NCBI GenBank assembly: GCA_036924085.1
Contig: JAVGWX010000005.1
Span: 76,819,547-76,883,546, forward strand
Length of the DNA: 64,000 nucleotides
Origin: Ariolimax columbianus
Taxonomy: Eukaryota > Mollusca > Gastropoda > Stylommatophora > Arionidae
Reading direction: 5' to 3'
Of the stretch, positions 10,760-22,534 are shown piece after piece. Both the position numbers and the translations under genes were made by a program. Numbering within the stretch: the stretch's first letter is position 1; every line of letters starts with the position of its first letter. Below the pieces are notes generated by a model that had not been told where the DNA came from, ran no database searches, and saw only the letters and a program-made list of their open reading frames with translations.

Positions 10760-11280
10760 ACCAGACATCCGCACAAAAAGCGCACTCAAAATACAGCCAC
10801 TAAATAATCCTTCGAATCCCAACAAATTATCTTATCACTCCATATATACACTAATAAACACACTCATCAACACACCTTCACAAAAGCCACCTTACAGCCA
10901 CAAGCACACCCATATATTCCCACACAAAAAACACACTCACACATTACAATAAACCAATCCACAAACTCACACCCTTGCAAAAAATAAACATCCACAACTC
11001 CACACGTCCAGAGACTACCCACTAAAACACACTCACTAACAAACTTACCCTAACACAAACACAAATCCCATTAACCCGATCATTAACAAACCTGTCCACA
11101 AACAAACACAAATCCCCGCACACATCCACTAACAAACCCATCCACACACAAACACAAACACACATCCACTAACAAAATCACCCACACACAAACACAAACC
11201 CCCATTAACCTATCCACTAACACACTCACCCACACATAAACACAAATCCACTAACAAAACAATCCACACACGCACACAAA
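10760..11280. repeat. AC-rich low-complexity tract
   Basis: CCACTAACAAAC, CCACACACAAAC and related phrases recur irregularly. It grades into the array starting at about 11280. Confidence 0.55.
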
Positions 11281-11640
11281 AACCCGCTCACACGCTCACT
11301 GAAAAACCAATACCCAAACATACACACATCACACAAAAACCCGCTCACACGCTCACTGACAAACCAATACCCAAACATACACACACGCACACAAAAACCC
11401 GCTCACACGCTCACTGACAAACCAATACCCAAACATACACACATCACACAAAAACCCGCTCACACGCTCACTGACAAACCAATACACAAACATACACACA
11501 CGCACACAAAAACCCGCCCACTGACAAACCAATCCCCAAACATACACACACACACACACACAAAAACCCGCTCACACGCTCACTGACAAACCAGTCCCCA
11601 AACATACACACACACACAAATCCACTCACATTCACACGTG
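11280..11640. repeat. About 58-bp minisatellite, 6 copies
   Basis: Units contain AAAAACCCGCTCACACGCTC, then ACTGACAAACCAATACCC and AAACATACACACA. Variation is mostly in the length of the CA run. Confidence 0.85.
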
Positions 11641-11644
11641 CACC

Positions 11645-12540
11645 CACCTTCGTCCTCACCCTACTCAACTACAATCACTCTACTTTCACCTGCAACAATT
11701 GATCGATTCACTACCCAGACAGAAAAACCGGACGTGTCCTCAATTGACCGGATGAGACGGACAAAACAGCCTGGCACTGAAGCATTCACTTCCTTGGCAT
11801 TTACATATTCTAGAACAGCGTATTTACGAGAGAGCGCGTGTCTCTCGCAGCAAATGATTCGATCAGCGGAGCGTTACGCACTAGTCTACCCGGCTGTAGA
11901 TGGTACACTTAATTAGGGTTAAGGAGGATAAGGCAGAGAGGATGTGAACTGGTTATCCCACTTCAGGAAAAGTGGAGACTTACTTCAACTTCTCCTTGTT
12001 CGCTCCAATCCGAGCATGCCGTCGCCACATTGTTTGCCCAATGCACAGCTCTTTTTAGTCAAGACTTACAAAATTCATAGGTGCAGTAGTTGAGCTCTTT
12101 CCTGTCCGGAGCCTTGAGATACATATGGGGGCCAGTGAAAGCTAAAATGCAAAACAGCAGTCCTTGTTCATATTTATGTTGACCACGAAGTCTCTAACAC
12201 TCCATCCTCGACGACAAAGTCTGATGTGGGACAAGATTGACCTGTTTACTCATTTTTGTGTTTGTCTGTCCCCAATGCCCACCATGAGTAGGTTTACTCT
12301 TTTGTGCGCCCTGAAAGAGACGTTAAGTGGCGGGCTGCAATAGCTTTCTTCACATACCGAGCGTTCTGATGAAGGTGAACAGGTGTCCTCCAGGCGGTTG
12401 TGCAATGCTTGGCTTCACTGCGTATCGTTTATTACTACGGGGATCACGTCGATCCCTCATCCGTAAGTCAGGCTGCCATGAAAACCGTCCGTTTCATGGG
12501 AGGGCTACGAGGAAGCTGAGGTGAGAGTCTTGGTCAGTGT
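11645..12540. other. Unassigned sequence
   Basis: No gene is recognised. It contains one dispersed repeat segment at about 12275-12332. Confidence 0.4.
12275..12332 (+). repeat. Dispersed repeat shared with 37553-37612
   Basis: AATGCCCACCATGAGTAGG, then GTTTAC, TTTTGTGCGCCC and TTAAGT match the second site over about 55 bp. This may be a short end-fragment of an interspersed element. Confidence 0.6.
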
Positions 12541-12544
12541 ACAT

Positions 12545-13075
12545 GTATTTTGCCTGACCCTGACTAACATGCCTGATCAGTATGTTGTCCCTGACCCTGA
12601 CTAACATGCCTGATCAGTATGTTGTGCCTGACCCTGACTAACATACCTGATCAGTATGTTGTGCCTGACCCTGACTAACATGTCTGATCAGTATGTTGTG
12701 CCTGATCCTTACTAACATGTCTGATCAGTATGGTGTGTCTGATCCTGACTAACATACCTGATCAGTATGTTGTGCCTGACCCTGACTAACATGTCTGATC
12801 AGTATGTTGTGACTGATCCTGACTAACATGTCTGATCAGTATGTTGTGCCTGATCCTTACTAACATGTCTGATCAGTATGGTGTGCCTGATCCTGACTAA
12901 CATACCTGATCAGTATGTTGTGCCTGACCCTGACTAACATGTCTGATCAGTATGTTGTGCCTGATCCTGACTAACATGTCTGATCAGTATGTTGTGCCTG
13001 ATCCTGACTAACATGCCTGATCAGTATGTTGTGCCTGATCCTGACTAACATGTCTAATGAGTATGTTGTGCCTGA
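12545..13075. repeat. 37-bp minisatellite, about 14 copies
   Basis: Each unit holds CTGACTAACATG, CTGATCAGTATG and TTGTGCCTGA. The TGATCA palindrome recurs in nearly every copy. Copies differ by one to three bases. Confidence 0.9.
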
Positions 13076-13216
13076 CCAGACGTGTGTCTTCCTACCCTAG
13101 TCATTCTTGAAATATGAGTGACTTGTCTGACATGACTTGATGTAACATAAAAGAGGCAGTCTTTTGTAAGTGGTCTCAATCGTCAAAAAGAAGGGGGAGA
13201 GGGAGGAGGTTGCGGG

Positions 13217-13232
13217 AGGGGGGGGGGGGGGG
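13217..13232. repeat. Poly-G run
   Basis: A G homopolymer of about 16 nt in a G/GA-rich context. Confidence 0.85.
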
Positions 13233-13338
13233 TGTATTGAGAGATTGAAATAACCAACGCAGAAATGTAAAGAAGTGTAAAGAAGAAAACAAAGAAAAGG
13301 AAGAATACGAAGAACACTCGCTCTTTCCTTTTCTCACT

Positions 13339-13415
13339 TTGTCTTTGTCTTTCTTGCTCTATGTCTCTCTTCTTCTTCCACTTCGGCTGTTTCTCTCTCT
13401 CCCTATTTCTCTCTG

Positions 13416-13462
<47 letters not shown>

Positions 13463-13538
13463 ACGCACACACACATACACACTTTTGTCAAATTATGTCA
13501 ACCCTAAAACTTTCTGCTAGCAATCCTTACTTTCCACG

Positions 13539-13587
<49 letters not shown>

Positions 13588-13934
13588 TCTCCTCTCACGC
13601 ACACACACATTTGTCAAACTATTTCAACCATAAAACTTTACATCTGCTAGCAATCCTTACTTTCCACGACGTCTCTCTCTCTCTCTTCCCCTCTCTCTCT
13701 CTCTCTCTCTCCTCACGCGCACACACACACATTTGTCACCCTATTTCAACCATAAAACTTTACATCTGCTAGCAATCCTTACTTTCCACGACGTCTCTCT
13801 CTCTCTCTCTTCCTCTCTCTCTCTCTCTCTCTCTCCTCACGCGCGCACACACACACACACACACATTTGTCACCCTATTTCAACCATAAAACTTTACATC
13901 TGCTAGCAATCCTTACTTTGCGCGACCTCTCTCT

Positions 13935-13969
<35 letters not shown>

Positions 13970-14105
13970 ACGCACACACACATACACACATTTCTCAAAC
14001 TATTCCAACCCTAAAACGTTACATCTGCTAGCAATCCTTACTTTGCGCGACCTCTCTCTCGCTCTCTCTCCCTCTCCCCCCCTCTCTCTCTCTCTCTCTC
14101 TCCTT
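13339..14105. repeat. About 125-bp tandem repeat with CT and CA microsatellite cores, 5 copies
   Basis: Each unit consists of a CT run, CTCACGC, a CA run, TTTGTCA, TTTCAACC.TAAAACTTT, TGCTAGCAATCCTTACTTT and CGAC. Copies start their unique part at about 13484, 13610, 13730, 13866 and 13990. The CT and CA runs vary in length while the unique core is well conserved. Confidence 0.88.
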
Positions 14106-14107
14106 CT

Positions 14108-14300
14108 CTTAACTTAACGTCTTTATACTGGTTTAGAAGACTGCAGTCTGTATACAGCCAGTTTCATTTACATTACCTTGCTCTAAAAGCTATGCGCATC
14201 CAATTTATTCTTAAATGTACTGTCCCTGTCTGCGCTACTGCCTGTAGCAATGCATTCCTAGAATTCACCACTCTCTGACTAAAAACATATTTCTTAATAT
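14108..14300 (-). mobile_element. LINE 3'-end fragment (CR1/Jockey-like), distal part
   Basis: On the minus strand this encodes the C-terminal tail typical of several LINE RTs (KYVFSQRVVNS...NAL), followed by a 3' UTR with CAAGGTAATG and AACCAGTATAAAG. It matches the plus-strand fragment at 59770-60020. Its upstream continuation lies at 16556-16610; the intervening 14301-16555 is an inserted RNase H-type LINE. Confidence 0.75.
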
Positions 14301-16555
14301 CTTCTTCCTCTTCTTCTTCGTACGCAGTCAGACGGTAACCATTATTTTTTCGAAAAAAGCGGCGGTCATCTTGAGGCTGTCGCCACTGCCATTCGGCTTG
14401 TCTTGCAGTTCCACTGGTGATGGCCACATCTGCTCTCTCTGATCCTCGTATGTCGGGCAGTTCTGCAGCAGATGTTCAGCGGTCATTTTACCGGTACCGC
14501 ACGGGCATTCGTCGGTACCACCTATCTTCAATTTGTTGAATAGGTGGTACCTCAGTCTATTGTGGCCAGTGAAAAGTCTGAAGACAACGACCTGCTCTCT
14601 TCGGTTCAACTGGTAATAGGCATCCTTTTTGGTGTAACCAGTATGTTCGGTTTCCCATTTGGTCATGTATCTGGCTTTGATAAGCCGTTTTGACTCTTCG
14701 TACGTCATACTGGTATCTGTTTGTGGTAGTCTTGCACCTTCTTTTGCCAGTCTGTCTGCCTCCTCGTTGCCTTAGATGTTGCAGTGTGATGGGACCCACT
14801 GTACCACTACCCTTTTTGGTGCGGACTGCTGGCACAGTTTGCAGAGTGCTGCTCTTAAGTCATTAAGCTCAGTGTTTTTCTGGCTTTTTAGCGCTGTCAC
14901 TACGGCGAGAGCATCTGTAAGCAGGACTATATGGCTTTCATTTTCTTTATGTGTCACCATTTCTTCCACTGCCGCCCTCAGCGCCTCTGCCTCCGCTCTG
15001 AAATTGCTTGTGTACTTACTAGTAGCGAATGACAGTGTTATTTTTCTGCCATTTGGTAGGTTCAGGAATGCTCCTGCCCCTCCGTTCTGTGTAGTGTTTA
15101 TTACAGAACCGTCGGTGTATGCATGGGTCCAGTCCATGCTTGGGTAGCTTTTCGATATAAAGCTTAGGGTAGTATCTCTCCTTTCTTTTTCAGTCTGGCA
15201 GTTTTTTGTTTCCAATACCTGGTATATTTTCTACCACCTCTGGAAATATATCCTGCCTCCAGGTAGGTTTTCGTACAGTAGTGATGGGTTTTTGTGTTTT
15301 TAGTGCGTTTATGGGATCTTCGTGCATCTTTGCTTTGGCTATTTCTGCAAAGTTTCTCCGCTTTAGTTTCCCATTTCCCAAATTGTTTAGTCTCTGGTGC
15401 ATTGGATGGTCAGTCAGTCTTCGGAGTTTCTCTGACTGCAGCTGGGCCCTGCAGTCTCTTCTATCGGTCATGGATTGCAGTTTTGTAAACTTTTTAAGTT
15501 CTACAATTGGCGTTGACTTCATGCCTCCTGTTATAACTCTCATGGCTTGGTTTTGAAGTTTGCTAACTTTATCGAAGTTCGACTTTGCTGCTGTTGTCCA
15601 TGCCGCAATACCATACTCGAGAACTGGTCTCACTCTTCCAGTGTACAGTTTCTTTAGTATGCTTTCGTCTGCTCCCCAGCTTGTGCCAGCAAGTTTCTTC
15701 ATGATTGCCATTCTTTCTCTGGCTCTCATTCGGTTTCTCTCGATCTGACTTTTCCATGTCATGCGCCGATCAAATGTGACTCCCAGATAGTTTGGGTTGT
15801 CGTTTGGCTGCAGGAATTTGCCATTTTAACTTAACTTGGTATTTTGGGGTTTGATTGAAAGGGAGAATATTGTGCATGTGGTTTTCTCCTCGTTTATTTT
15901 GACCAGCAATGAGTTCGCCCACTCTTCCAGCGATGTTAGGGCCTGCTGTATCCGATTTCTTGCTATGGTGAGATTCTTTTCAGAGGTCCACATAGCCAGA
16001 TCGTCTGCAAACATTGAGCTATGGACTCTTCTTGGTATATTCTCTGTAATGTCGTTTATATACACCAGGAAGAGTGTGGGTGACAGTACTCCCCCTTGGG
16101 GTACTTCCTGCTCGAGTGTCACCTTTCTGCTCATCTGCCCTTGTACTTGGACTCTGGCCGTTCTGTTTTTGAGGTAGTGGTTGCTCACTTGTACATTTTC
16201 CCACAGACATCACTTCTTCTTAGCTTGACTCTAAGTCCATCTTTCCAGACTTTGTCAAATGCTATTTCCAGGTCCACCCAAACCGCTACTGTGTGTTTCT
16301 GTGCCTGGTAGGCATCTTCTATTTCCTGGGCTATGAGGATGACCTGGTCCTCAGTGGATCTGTGCTGTCTAAAGCCGGCTTGCTGTGGAATTAGTATTCG
16401 TTTTTCTTCCAGATGCCACATCAGTCTTGTGTTTATCATACGTTCCATCAGTTTGCCGACACAGCTCAGTAGGCTGATAGGCCTGTATCCATTTGGATCT
16501 GTTTTGTCCTTTCCTTTTTTTGGTACTGGTACCAGTACTGCGTCTTTCCATGCCT
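14301..16555 (-). mobile_element. Truncated copy 2 of the RNase H-type LINE
   Basis: This is a 5'-truncated minus-strand copy of the element at 1238-5173, starting at about residue 562 of its ORF and ending in a GAA-type tail next to 14301. It is flanked by a perfect 14-bp target-site duplication, ATATTTCTTAATAT, at 14287-14300 and 16556-16569. The target is another LINE's 3' end, whose sequence resumes exactly across the insertion. Confidence 0.92.
14328..16550 (-). pseudogene. Broken RT/RNase H ORF of LINE copy 2
   Basis: Homologous to about residues 562-1302 of the intact ORF at 1238. Reading frames change near 16187, between about 15826 and 15762, and near 15200. An in-frame stop at 14772-14774 replaces a Gln codon just after the SHCNI stretch of the RNase H domain. 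The FADD RT motif, YTDGS and the C-terminal EHLLQNC motif are still readable in separate frames. It cannot make a complete protein. Confidence 0.88.
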
Positions 16556-16610
16556 ATATTTCTTAATATATAATCTGGACCTTCCTTTAGTTAATGCGTA
16601 GCTTTGCAGC
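16556..16610 (-). mobile_element. LINE 3'-end fragment (CR1/Jockey-like), proximal part
   Basis: On the minus strand this reads TTAACTAAAGGAAGGTCCAG then ATTATATATTAAG, matching the plus-strand copy at about 59800-59840. It is the upstream continuation of 14108-14300, split by LINE copy 2. Confidence 0.7.
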
Positions 16611-16611
16611 T

Positions 16612-16613
16612 CG

Positions 16614-16668
<55 letters not shown>

Positions 16669-16690
16669 GCTCTCACTCTCTCTCTATCTC
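16612..16690. repeat. CT microsatellite
   Basis: A long CT run with a few interruptions, next to the split LINE fragment. Confidence 0.9.
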
Positions 16691-17296
16691 TAACTTTTTG
16701 GCTTTTTGTCTAATTCTAACTTTTTAATGTTCTTCTTATTTGTGTTCCACCGTAACTCTCTATCGCCTTCACTTTCTTGCTGTAGTTATTTTTCTCTCAA
16801 TCTACATATTTCTCTTACTCTCGCTCTTTCTATCCTTCTTGCACCCTGTATTTCTGTCTCTGTTATTCCCCTTTTAACCGTCACAAAATCGTACTGAGGT
16901 ACAATGAATCAGACTCTAATGTAGAAAACCTGAAGAACTGGGCAGATCAGAACAGATCATATCTCTTCCATGACTCAAAATTACCACCATCGTTTAATAG
17001 TTGCACATGGTGAAGAAGTTACAATCTTGGTAACATAATGGTTAGCGATAAGACAATACACCAATTGACGAAATCTGTAGAGGAGTCTATACTACGGAGG
17101 CAAGAAAAGTCCATATCATACAGCGTTACAGCAATTGTAGAACCGGAGAATGTACCTTACAAACGGCACTTTAACTTTAAACGAGTCAAATGAGTTCATT
17201 TGCTAACGGTCTAGACAAAGAGACGTATAGACTAGGAGAAACTCCCGAAAAATCAGAGACTTTTGTTGAATTAAAGGATCTCCAGAGCCACGTTTC
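16691..17296. other. Unassigned sequence
   Basis: Pyrimidine-rich at its start, then unique-looking. A short stretch at about 17120-17190 reads PENVPYKRHFNFKRV, faintly like LTR-retrotransposon gag, but it is too short and interrupted to call. Confidence 0.35.
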
Positions 17297-17433
17297 GAGA
17301 GGGTGCAGAGCAATATACCGAAAGGCTGCAGAGCCCGAGAGGGTGCAGAGAAATATACCGTAAAGCTTCAGAGCCCGAGAGGGTGCAGAGCAATATACCG
17401 AAAGGCTACAGAGACCGAGAGGGTGCAGAGCCC
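17297..17433. repeat. 40-bp tandem repeat, 3.4 copies
   Basis: Units contain CGAGAGGGTGCAGAG, AATATACCG and AAAGGCT.CAGAGCC. Confidence 0.85.
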
Positions 17434-17789
17434 AGTATATTTCCGGCCTTAACGAAAACTCAAAAGTACTATAGGAGCAGCATCAACAAATATTTGAAAG
17501 CGACCCCTTCCCCGAGGAGATTGTCCAGGCTACGTAAGACAGGTTATTTCAGACTTAAAAACAGAAAAATGGCGCCACCTTGTTGAAAGAACTGGACATT
17601 AAATAAAACATTCGACGTGCCTGGAAATATATCAGGATTTTAATTAATTAACGATCCAGCGAGCACTCTCGTGGACATAATGTAAGTTAGCACCCATCCC
17701 CTTTGCCCACTAATTACTGCTGATCGTGGAACCACACAAAACATAGCAAACCAAGATCAAGCGAGCTTATAGAAATGAGAATGATTTGC

Positions 17790-18190
17790 TGGGGACACCC
17801 TTCTCCATTGAGGAATTAAATGAGACAATAAATCAAATGAAAAACAACAAAAGCTGCTGGCCCGGGGGGCTAAAAGACAAAGCAAATGAAATACTTTGAA
17901 CCAGAAGTCATCAAATGATTGCTAAAGCTTTTAAACACATAAATCGAATCTTTGCAAATCACTATAATCTGGATTAAACCCCGTATGGCTGAAGTTAATA
18001 ACACTAAGAAAAACTCCAAAAGTACCTAATATTTCCGACGTGTGCCGATTCTGTAAGCCAGTTGTGTAAGGTTTTTGAAAGAGTGATCCTTAACCGTCGA
18101 TAGACAAGCAGTCTATCAAGTAACAGGCAGGTTTCAGACCTGGAAGATCATGTTGCAGCCAAATCATAGACCATCTTTTCCCTGATCCCT
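17790..18190 (+). pseudogene. Decayed LINE reverse transcriptase fragment (CR1/Jockey-like)
   Basis: Across shifting plus-strand frames the sequence reads TPFSIEELNETINQMKNNK, a spaced KVPNISDVCRF, and finally QAGFRPGRSCCSQ followed by IIDHLF. This is the order of the N-terminal RT blocks of CR1/Jockey-type LINEs. Many stops and frameshifts show it is old. Confidence 0.8.
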
Positions 18191-18446
18191 CTTTTCCTGC
18201 CAGCGCCACGTTATAAAGAGATCTATGGAAAGCCCCAACTGTGTTATTCACGCACATTGGCATTCACCGTTACTGATATTTATGTAGTCCACTTCATTGG
18301 TAATCGACTTTTAGCCATGAATCCGTTGTGTTTAAATAGTATTGTATTATAGTATGTGTATGTGAGATACGAATGGGATGTGCTGTGTGGCGGTAGACTT
18401 GTTACTTGGCCGAACCATTTGAGTTTCTCTTTATTTATGAAATCTA

Positions 18447-18745
18447 ATACTGGTGTTGTCTCACCAGTCTCACGATGTCCTGTTTGGTGTTGTGTCACCA
18501 GTCTCGTGATGTCCCATTTGGTGTTGTGTCACCAGTCTCACGATGTCCCGTTTGGTGTTGTCTTACCAGTCTCGTGATATCCCGTTTGATGTTGTCTCAC
18601 CAGTCTCATGATGTCCCGTTTCGTATTGTCTCACCAGCGTTGTTTGGTGTTCTCTCACCAGTCTCATGATGTCCCGTTTCGTGTTGTATCACCAGTCTCA
18701 CGATGTCCCGTTTGGTGTTGTCTCACCAGTCACGGGATGTCTCTG
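18447..18745. repeat. 34-bp minisatellite, about 9 copies
   Basis: Units contain CACCAGTCTCACGATGTCCC and GTTTGGTGTTG. Variant copies replace CACGATG with CATGATG or CGTGATG. Confidence 0.88.
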
Positions 18746-18749
18746 TTTC

Positions 18750-19120
18750 TGATCGTGATTTTTCTTGTTACACCCAATATTCTTCGCAGGTATTTCATTT
18801 ATGCTGTTAAGATGTGTCTTTCTTTCATTTGCTGTTAGTGCTCATTTTGACAATCGTAACACAATGTCCGGACGAAAATCATGTTGTATAAAGCTCTTTT
18901 TGATAGTTATTGTCATGTGTTTGCAATTCAATATTAAACTGATGATAAAATGCTCCCTAAGTATGTGAAGTCTGTCACCTGTTTTATTTACTGATATTAA
19001 AGAAAGATATTGGGTTCTCTTTCTTTACTATACAATTTCATGACCTCAGTTTGTTTTTTTGATTTTCATGCTGTTTTCTTTACATGTTGTATTTAGTTTG
19101 TTAATATGTTGTAATTCTGC
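18750..19120. other. Unassigned AT-rich sequence
   Basis: No clear feature. It may be the further-decayed downstream part of the minus-strand RT remnant that follows. Confidence 0.3.
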
Positions 19121-19129
19121 TTCTGATAT

Positions 19130-19620
19130 CATATGACTGCTCAATTGTCTGCAAAAAGATGTTCGTTTCAGAATACACCAATATTGTTTCATATATTTGG
19201 GCTGGCTGTTTTACATATGTGGTCTACACAAGTGATGAACAACAAAGGGGATAGCACACCTCCTTAATCTACTCCAGATTTGAACATTTTTCTGAAAGTC
19301 TAATTACTGTTTTAACTGAGCATTGACTACTAATCTAAATACTTTCTACCCGGCGGAACGCTTTGTTTTGATCTACAAACGCAACATACAGTTCCTGATC
19401 GTAATCAATTGTTTTCTCCATTATTTATATGCGAGAGAAAACATTGCATGAGTACAGCTTTCGTTTTTATCTGAAACCCATTTGTGTGTCGTTGAGTATG
19501 TTGTGAAGTGGCGTAATCTTTTTTTCTATGATTTTACAGAACATTTTTACAATGCGGCTCACGAGCTTGCCTTTGCAGTGTACAATCTCTGTTGCTACCT
19601 TGTTCTGCATATTGGAATTA
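19130..19620 (-). pseudogene. Decayed LINE reverse transcriptase fragment
   Basis: On the minus strand it reads KLVSRIVKMFCKIIEKKITP, then ILNDTQMGFR, then IDYDQELYVAFVDQNKAF. These correspond to the RT palm blocks around the GFR and first catalytic aspartate (VDxxKAF) motifs. Stops and frame changes separate the blocks. Confidence 0.7.
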
Positions 19621-20028
19621 TTATTGCATTTCGCCAATCTTCTGGGGGTGGGACGGCATATCAATGGCGAAACAAAAAAAAACGCTTTGGCACAAAGAAG
19701 CGTGCCAGTACCTATATTGCATAACATACATACGAAAAATACCTATTTACACATGTGATTAGAACAATGATTTTGATGCAGTTGGACACAACCTGACAAA
19801 CGCTCATGATACCCTTGCTGTATATAACCAGAAAAAAATATAAAACCAAACCCCAGCAAAACCTAAAATCCCGTAAAGATCTCGTGTATCTAATTTGCAT
19901 ACTTGATTTTGCCCAAAATGGTATCGTAAAATGACAATCCGTACATAATATGACGATTACGATTCCACTATAAAGAATCTGCTGTTTTTTTTTAGGGTGG
20001 TTGTTTGTTAGTGGCTGTGGTGACATTC

Positions 20029-21229
20029 TTCTTCTTCTTCTTCTTCTGCGTACACAGTCAGACAGTAACCATTATTTTTTCGAAAAAAGCGGCGGTCATC
20101 CTGAGGCTCTCGCCACTGCCATAGAGCTTGCCTTGCAGTTCCACTGGTAATGGCCACATCTGCTCTCTCTGATCCTCGTATGTCGGGCAGTTCTGCAGCA
20201 GATGTTCAGTGGTCATTTTACCAGTACCGCACGGGCATTCGTCGGTACACCATATCTTCAATTTGTTGAATAGGTGGTACCTCAGTCTGTTGTGGCCAGT
20301 GCGAAGTCTGAAGACAACGACCTGCTCTCTTCGGTTCAACTGGTAATAGGCATCGTTTTTGGTGTAACCAGTATGTTCGGTTTCCCATTTGGTCATGTAT
20401 CTGGCTTTGATAAGCCGTTTTGACTCTTCGTACGTCATACTGGTATCTGTTTGTGGTAGTCTTGCACCTTCTTTTGCCAGTCTGTCTGCCTCCTCGTTGC
20501 CTTGGATGTTGCAGTGTGACGGAACCCACTGTACCACTACCCTTTTTGGTGCGGACTGCTGGCACAGTTTGCAGAGTGCTGCTCTTAAGTCCTTAAGCTC
20601 AGTGTTTTTCTGGCTTTTTAGCGCTGTGACTACGGCGAGAGCATCTGTCAGCAGGACTATATGGCTCTCATTTTCACTGTGTGTCACCATTTCTTCCACT
20701 GCCGCCCTCAGTGCCTCTGCCTCTGCTCTGAAATTGCTTGTGTACTTACCAGTAGCGAATGACAGTGTTATTTTTCTGCCATTTGGTAGGTTCAGGAATG
20801 CTCCTGCCCCTCCGTTCTGTGTAGTGTTTGTTACAGAGCCGTCGGTGTATGCATGGGTCCAGTCCATGTTTGGGTAGCTTTTCGTTATGAAGCTTAGGGT
20901 AGTGTCTCTCCTTTCTTTTTCAGTCTGGCAGTTTTTGTTTGCAATACCTGGTATATTTTCTACCACCTCTGGAAATATATCCTGCCTTCAGGTAGGTTTT
21001 CGTACAGTAGTGATGGGTTTTGGTGTTGTTAGTGCGTTTATGGGATCTTCGTGCATCTTTGCTTTGGCTATTTCTGCAAAGTTTCTCCGCTTTAGTTTCC
21101 TATTTACCAAATTGTTTAGTCTCTGGTACATTGGATGGTCCGTCAGTCTTCGGAGTTTCTCTGACTACAGCTGGGCTCTGCAGTCTCTTCTATCGGTCAT
21201 GGATTGCAGTTTTGTAATCTTTTCAAGTT
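20029..21229 (-). mobile_element. Truncated copy 3 of the RNase H-type LINE
   Basis: A 5'-truncated minus-strand copy starting at about residue 915 of the ORF at 1238. Its GAA tail appears as (TTC)n at 20029-20046. A near-perfect target-site duplication, CTGTGGTGACATTC, lies at 20015-20028 and 21230-21243 (the first C may belong to the element). Confidence 0.92.
20058..21225 (-). pseudogene. Truncated RNase H-domain ORF of LINE copy 3
   Basis: The 302-codon stretch 20058-20966 is open and covers the complete RNase H domain (YTDGS, AEAEAL, LTDAL, NEEADRLA) and the C-terminal EHLLQNC motif. Upstream, a Trp codon has become TGA (20988-20990) and a Gln codon TAG (21165-21167). The endonuclease and RT are missing. 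It is a dead-on-arrival copy that by chance keeps an open RNase H reading frame. Confidence 0.85.
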
Positions 21230-21243
21230 CTGTGGTGACATTC

Positions 21244-21690
21244 GATAACGTATTTACATTAAATGATAGTTTCCTTTCGGCTAAAGTGATCAAATTTACT
21301 CGCCACCATATATTTAACGCGTCGCCCATCATGTAGGGTTCTCAAATGGTCCAAGGCGATCGCCCTCTAATAGACCGATTGTTAGTACAGCAACATCACT
21401 GTTGGCATGTTCCATATGTAGGGACGATGACGTTCGCCCAGTAACATGTCTTCGTACACGACATCCCCTTCAAGGACACCAGCGCGCCAGTGGCAGATCG
21501 TAGGCTCCATATTGCTGGGCGAGAGTACAGTATAAAGCCTGAAGGCTGGATACTCCAGGGCTGCCCCTGACCCAGCACAAAAGTCACCACCCACAAGTAT
21601 ACTACAAATAACCAACTGCGTCAACAAAAGAGCAGTCCGATTCCGACGTAAATCATAACTACGATACTACTATATTCCGAGTCTGTCAAT
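21244..21690. other. Unassigned sequence
   Basis: No confident gene. Two overlapping minus-strand ORFs (21382-21627 and 21396-21596) have no recognised motif. Confidence 0.35.
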
Positions 21691-21985
21691 TCAACCTGCG
21701 GTTTTGGGCCAAAGTCAAACAATTCAAGTATGACATCATCGGTCTCAGCGAGACCCATGCACGAACAGAAACACGATGAAAGGGGTCCAACAATGGAGAT
21801 GAACTGCATATTGGGGTCAGTGAAGACCAGTACAACATTGGCGATGTTGGCTCCATCGTTGCTAATGACCATGCACCAAACATCCAGTATGTCTAGAAAG
21901 TCAACTCTAGAATTGCTAAGCTCAAGCCGCGAGTGATAGGCCAGGCCAAGACACTCCTGCTAGTCAAATGCTATGTCGTCTTTCA
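21690..21985 (+). pseudogene. Decayed LINE AP-endonuclease fragment (RTE-like)
   Basis: Reads FKYDIIGLSETHA, a spaced DQYNIGDVGSIVANDHAPNI, then RIAKLKPRVIGQAKTLLLVK. These are the second and third blocks of an APE-type LINE endonuclease, including the GLSET glutamate motif. Frame changes and stops separate the blocks. RTE-like affinity is my reading of the motif style. Confidence 0.7.
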
Positions 21986-22534
21986 GCGTTCTGTTAATGC
22001 GGAACCTGTCAACCCTTGGTGCATTTAACGTGCCGAGGATTGACAGCTTGAATACCCTGACAACCCCTAGAGTTATGCTAGCGGGTCTTTCACTTTTAAG
22101 AGGTTTTACCACTTCGTGGGTAGGGATCAAACAGATGTTCACACCCCTGTGTCCTAAGGATTTAGCCCGGAGCTGACATCCCTGTCTAGCTATCAAACGT
22201 ATTGCAATAGTGCGACAACTGAATGATGAAATGCGGACAAAAGTTCAGGAAGATGGTGAACTTAAAACTTAACTAAAAGTCTTTGACATAATAATCGACA
22301 CTTGAGAAACAGCTGTGCAAGACCGAACCGCCTGTCACACATCTCTTCGTGAATGGTCAGCGTCATGCGAGGCATCCACAAAATGCGCAGTTGAACAACG
22401 GAGACACACTCGAAAAGCTCTTAAACTGAACCCGGCCCACACTAACCGAGGTATTTACAAAACCACATCGGCTCCTAAATCTAATTTTGGTTCATCGGAG
22501 GACTGAACAAATTCTAAACGGTTGAGCAGAGTGA
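21986..22534. other. Unassigned sequence, possibly LINE-derived
   Basis: May contain further decayed sequence downstream of the endonuclease fragment, but no motif can be named. Confidence 0.3.

Noticed and set aside
17120..17190. Possible LTR-retrotransposon gag fragment
   Set aside because: Only about 20 residues of weak resemblance, followed by stops.
21382..21627. Minus-strand 81-codon ORF as an exon of a host protein
   Set aside because: No recognised motif, and an overlapping ORF in another frame is equally long.
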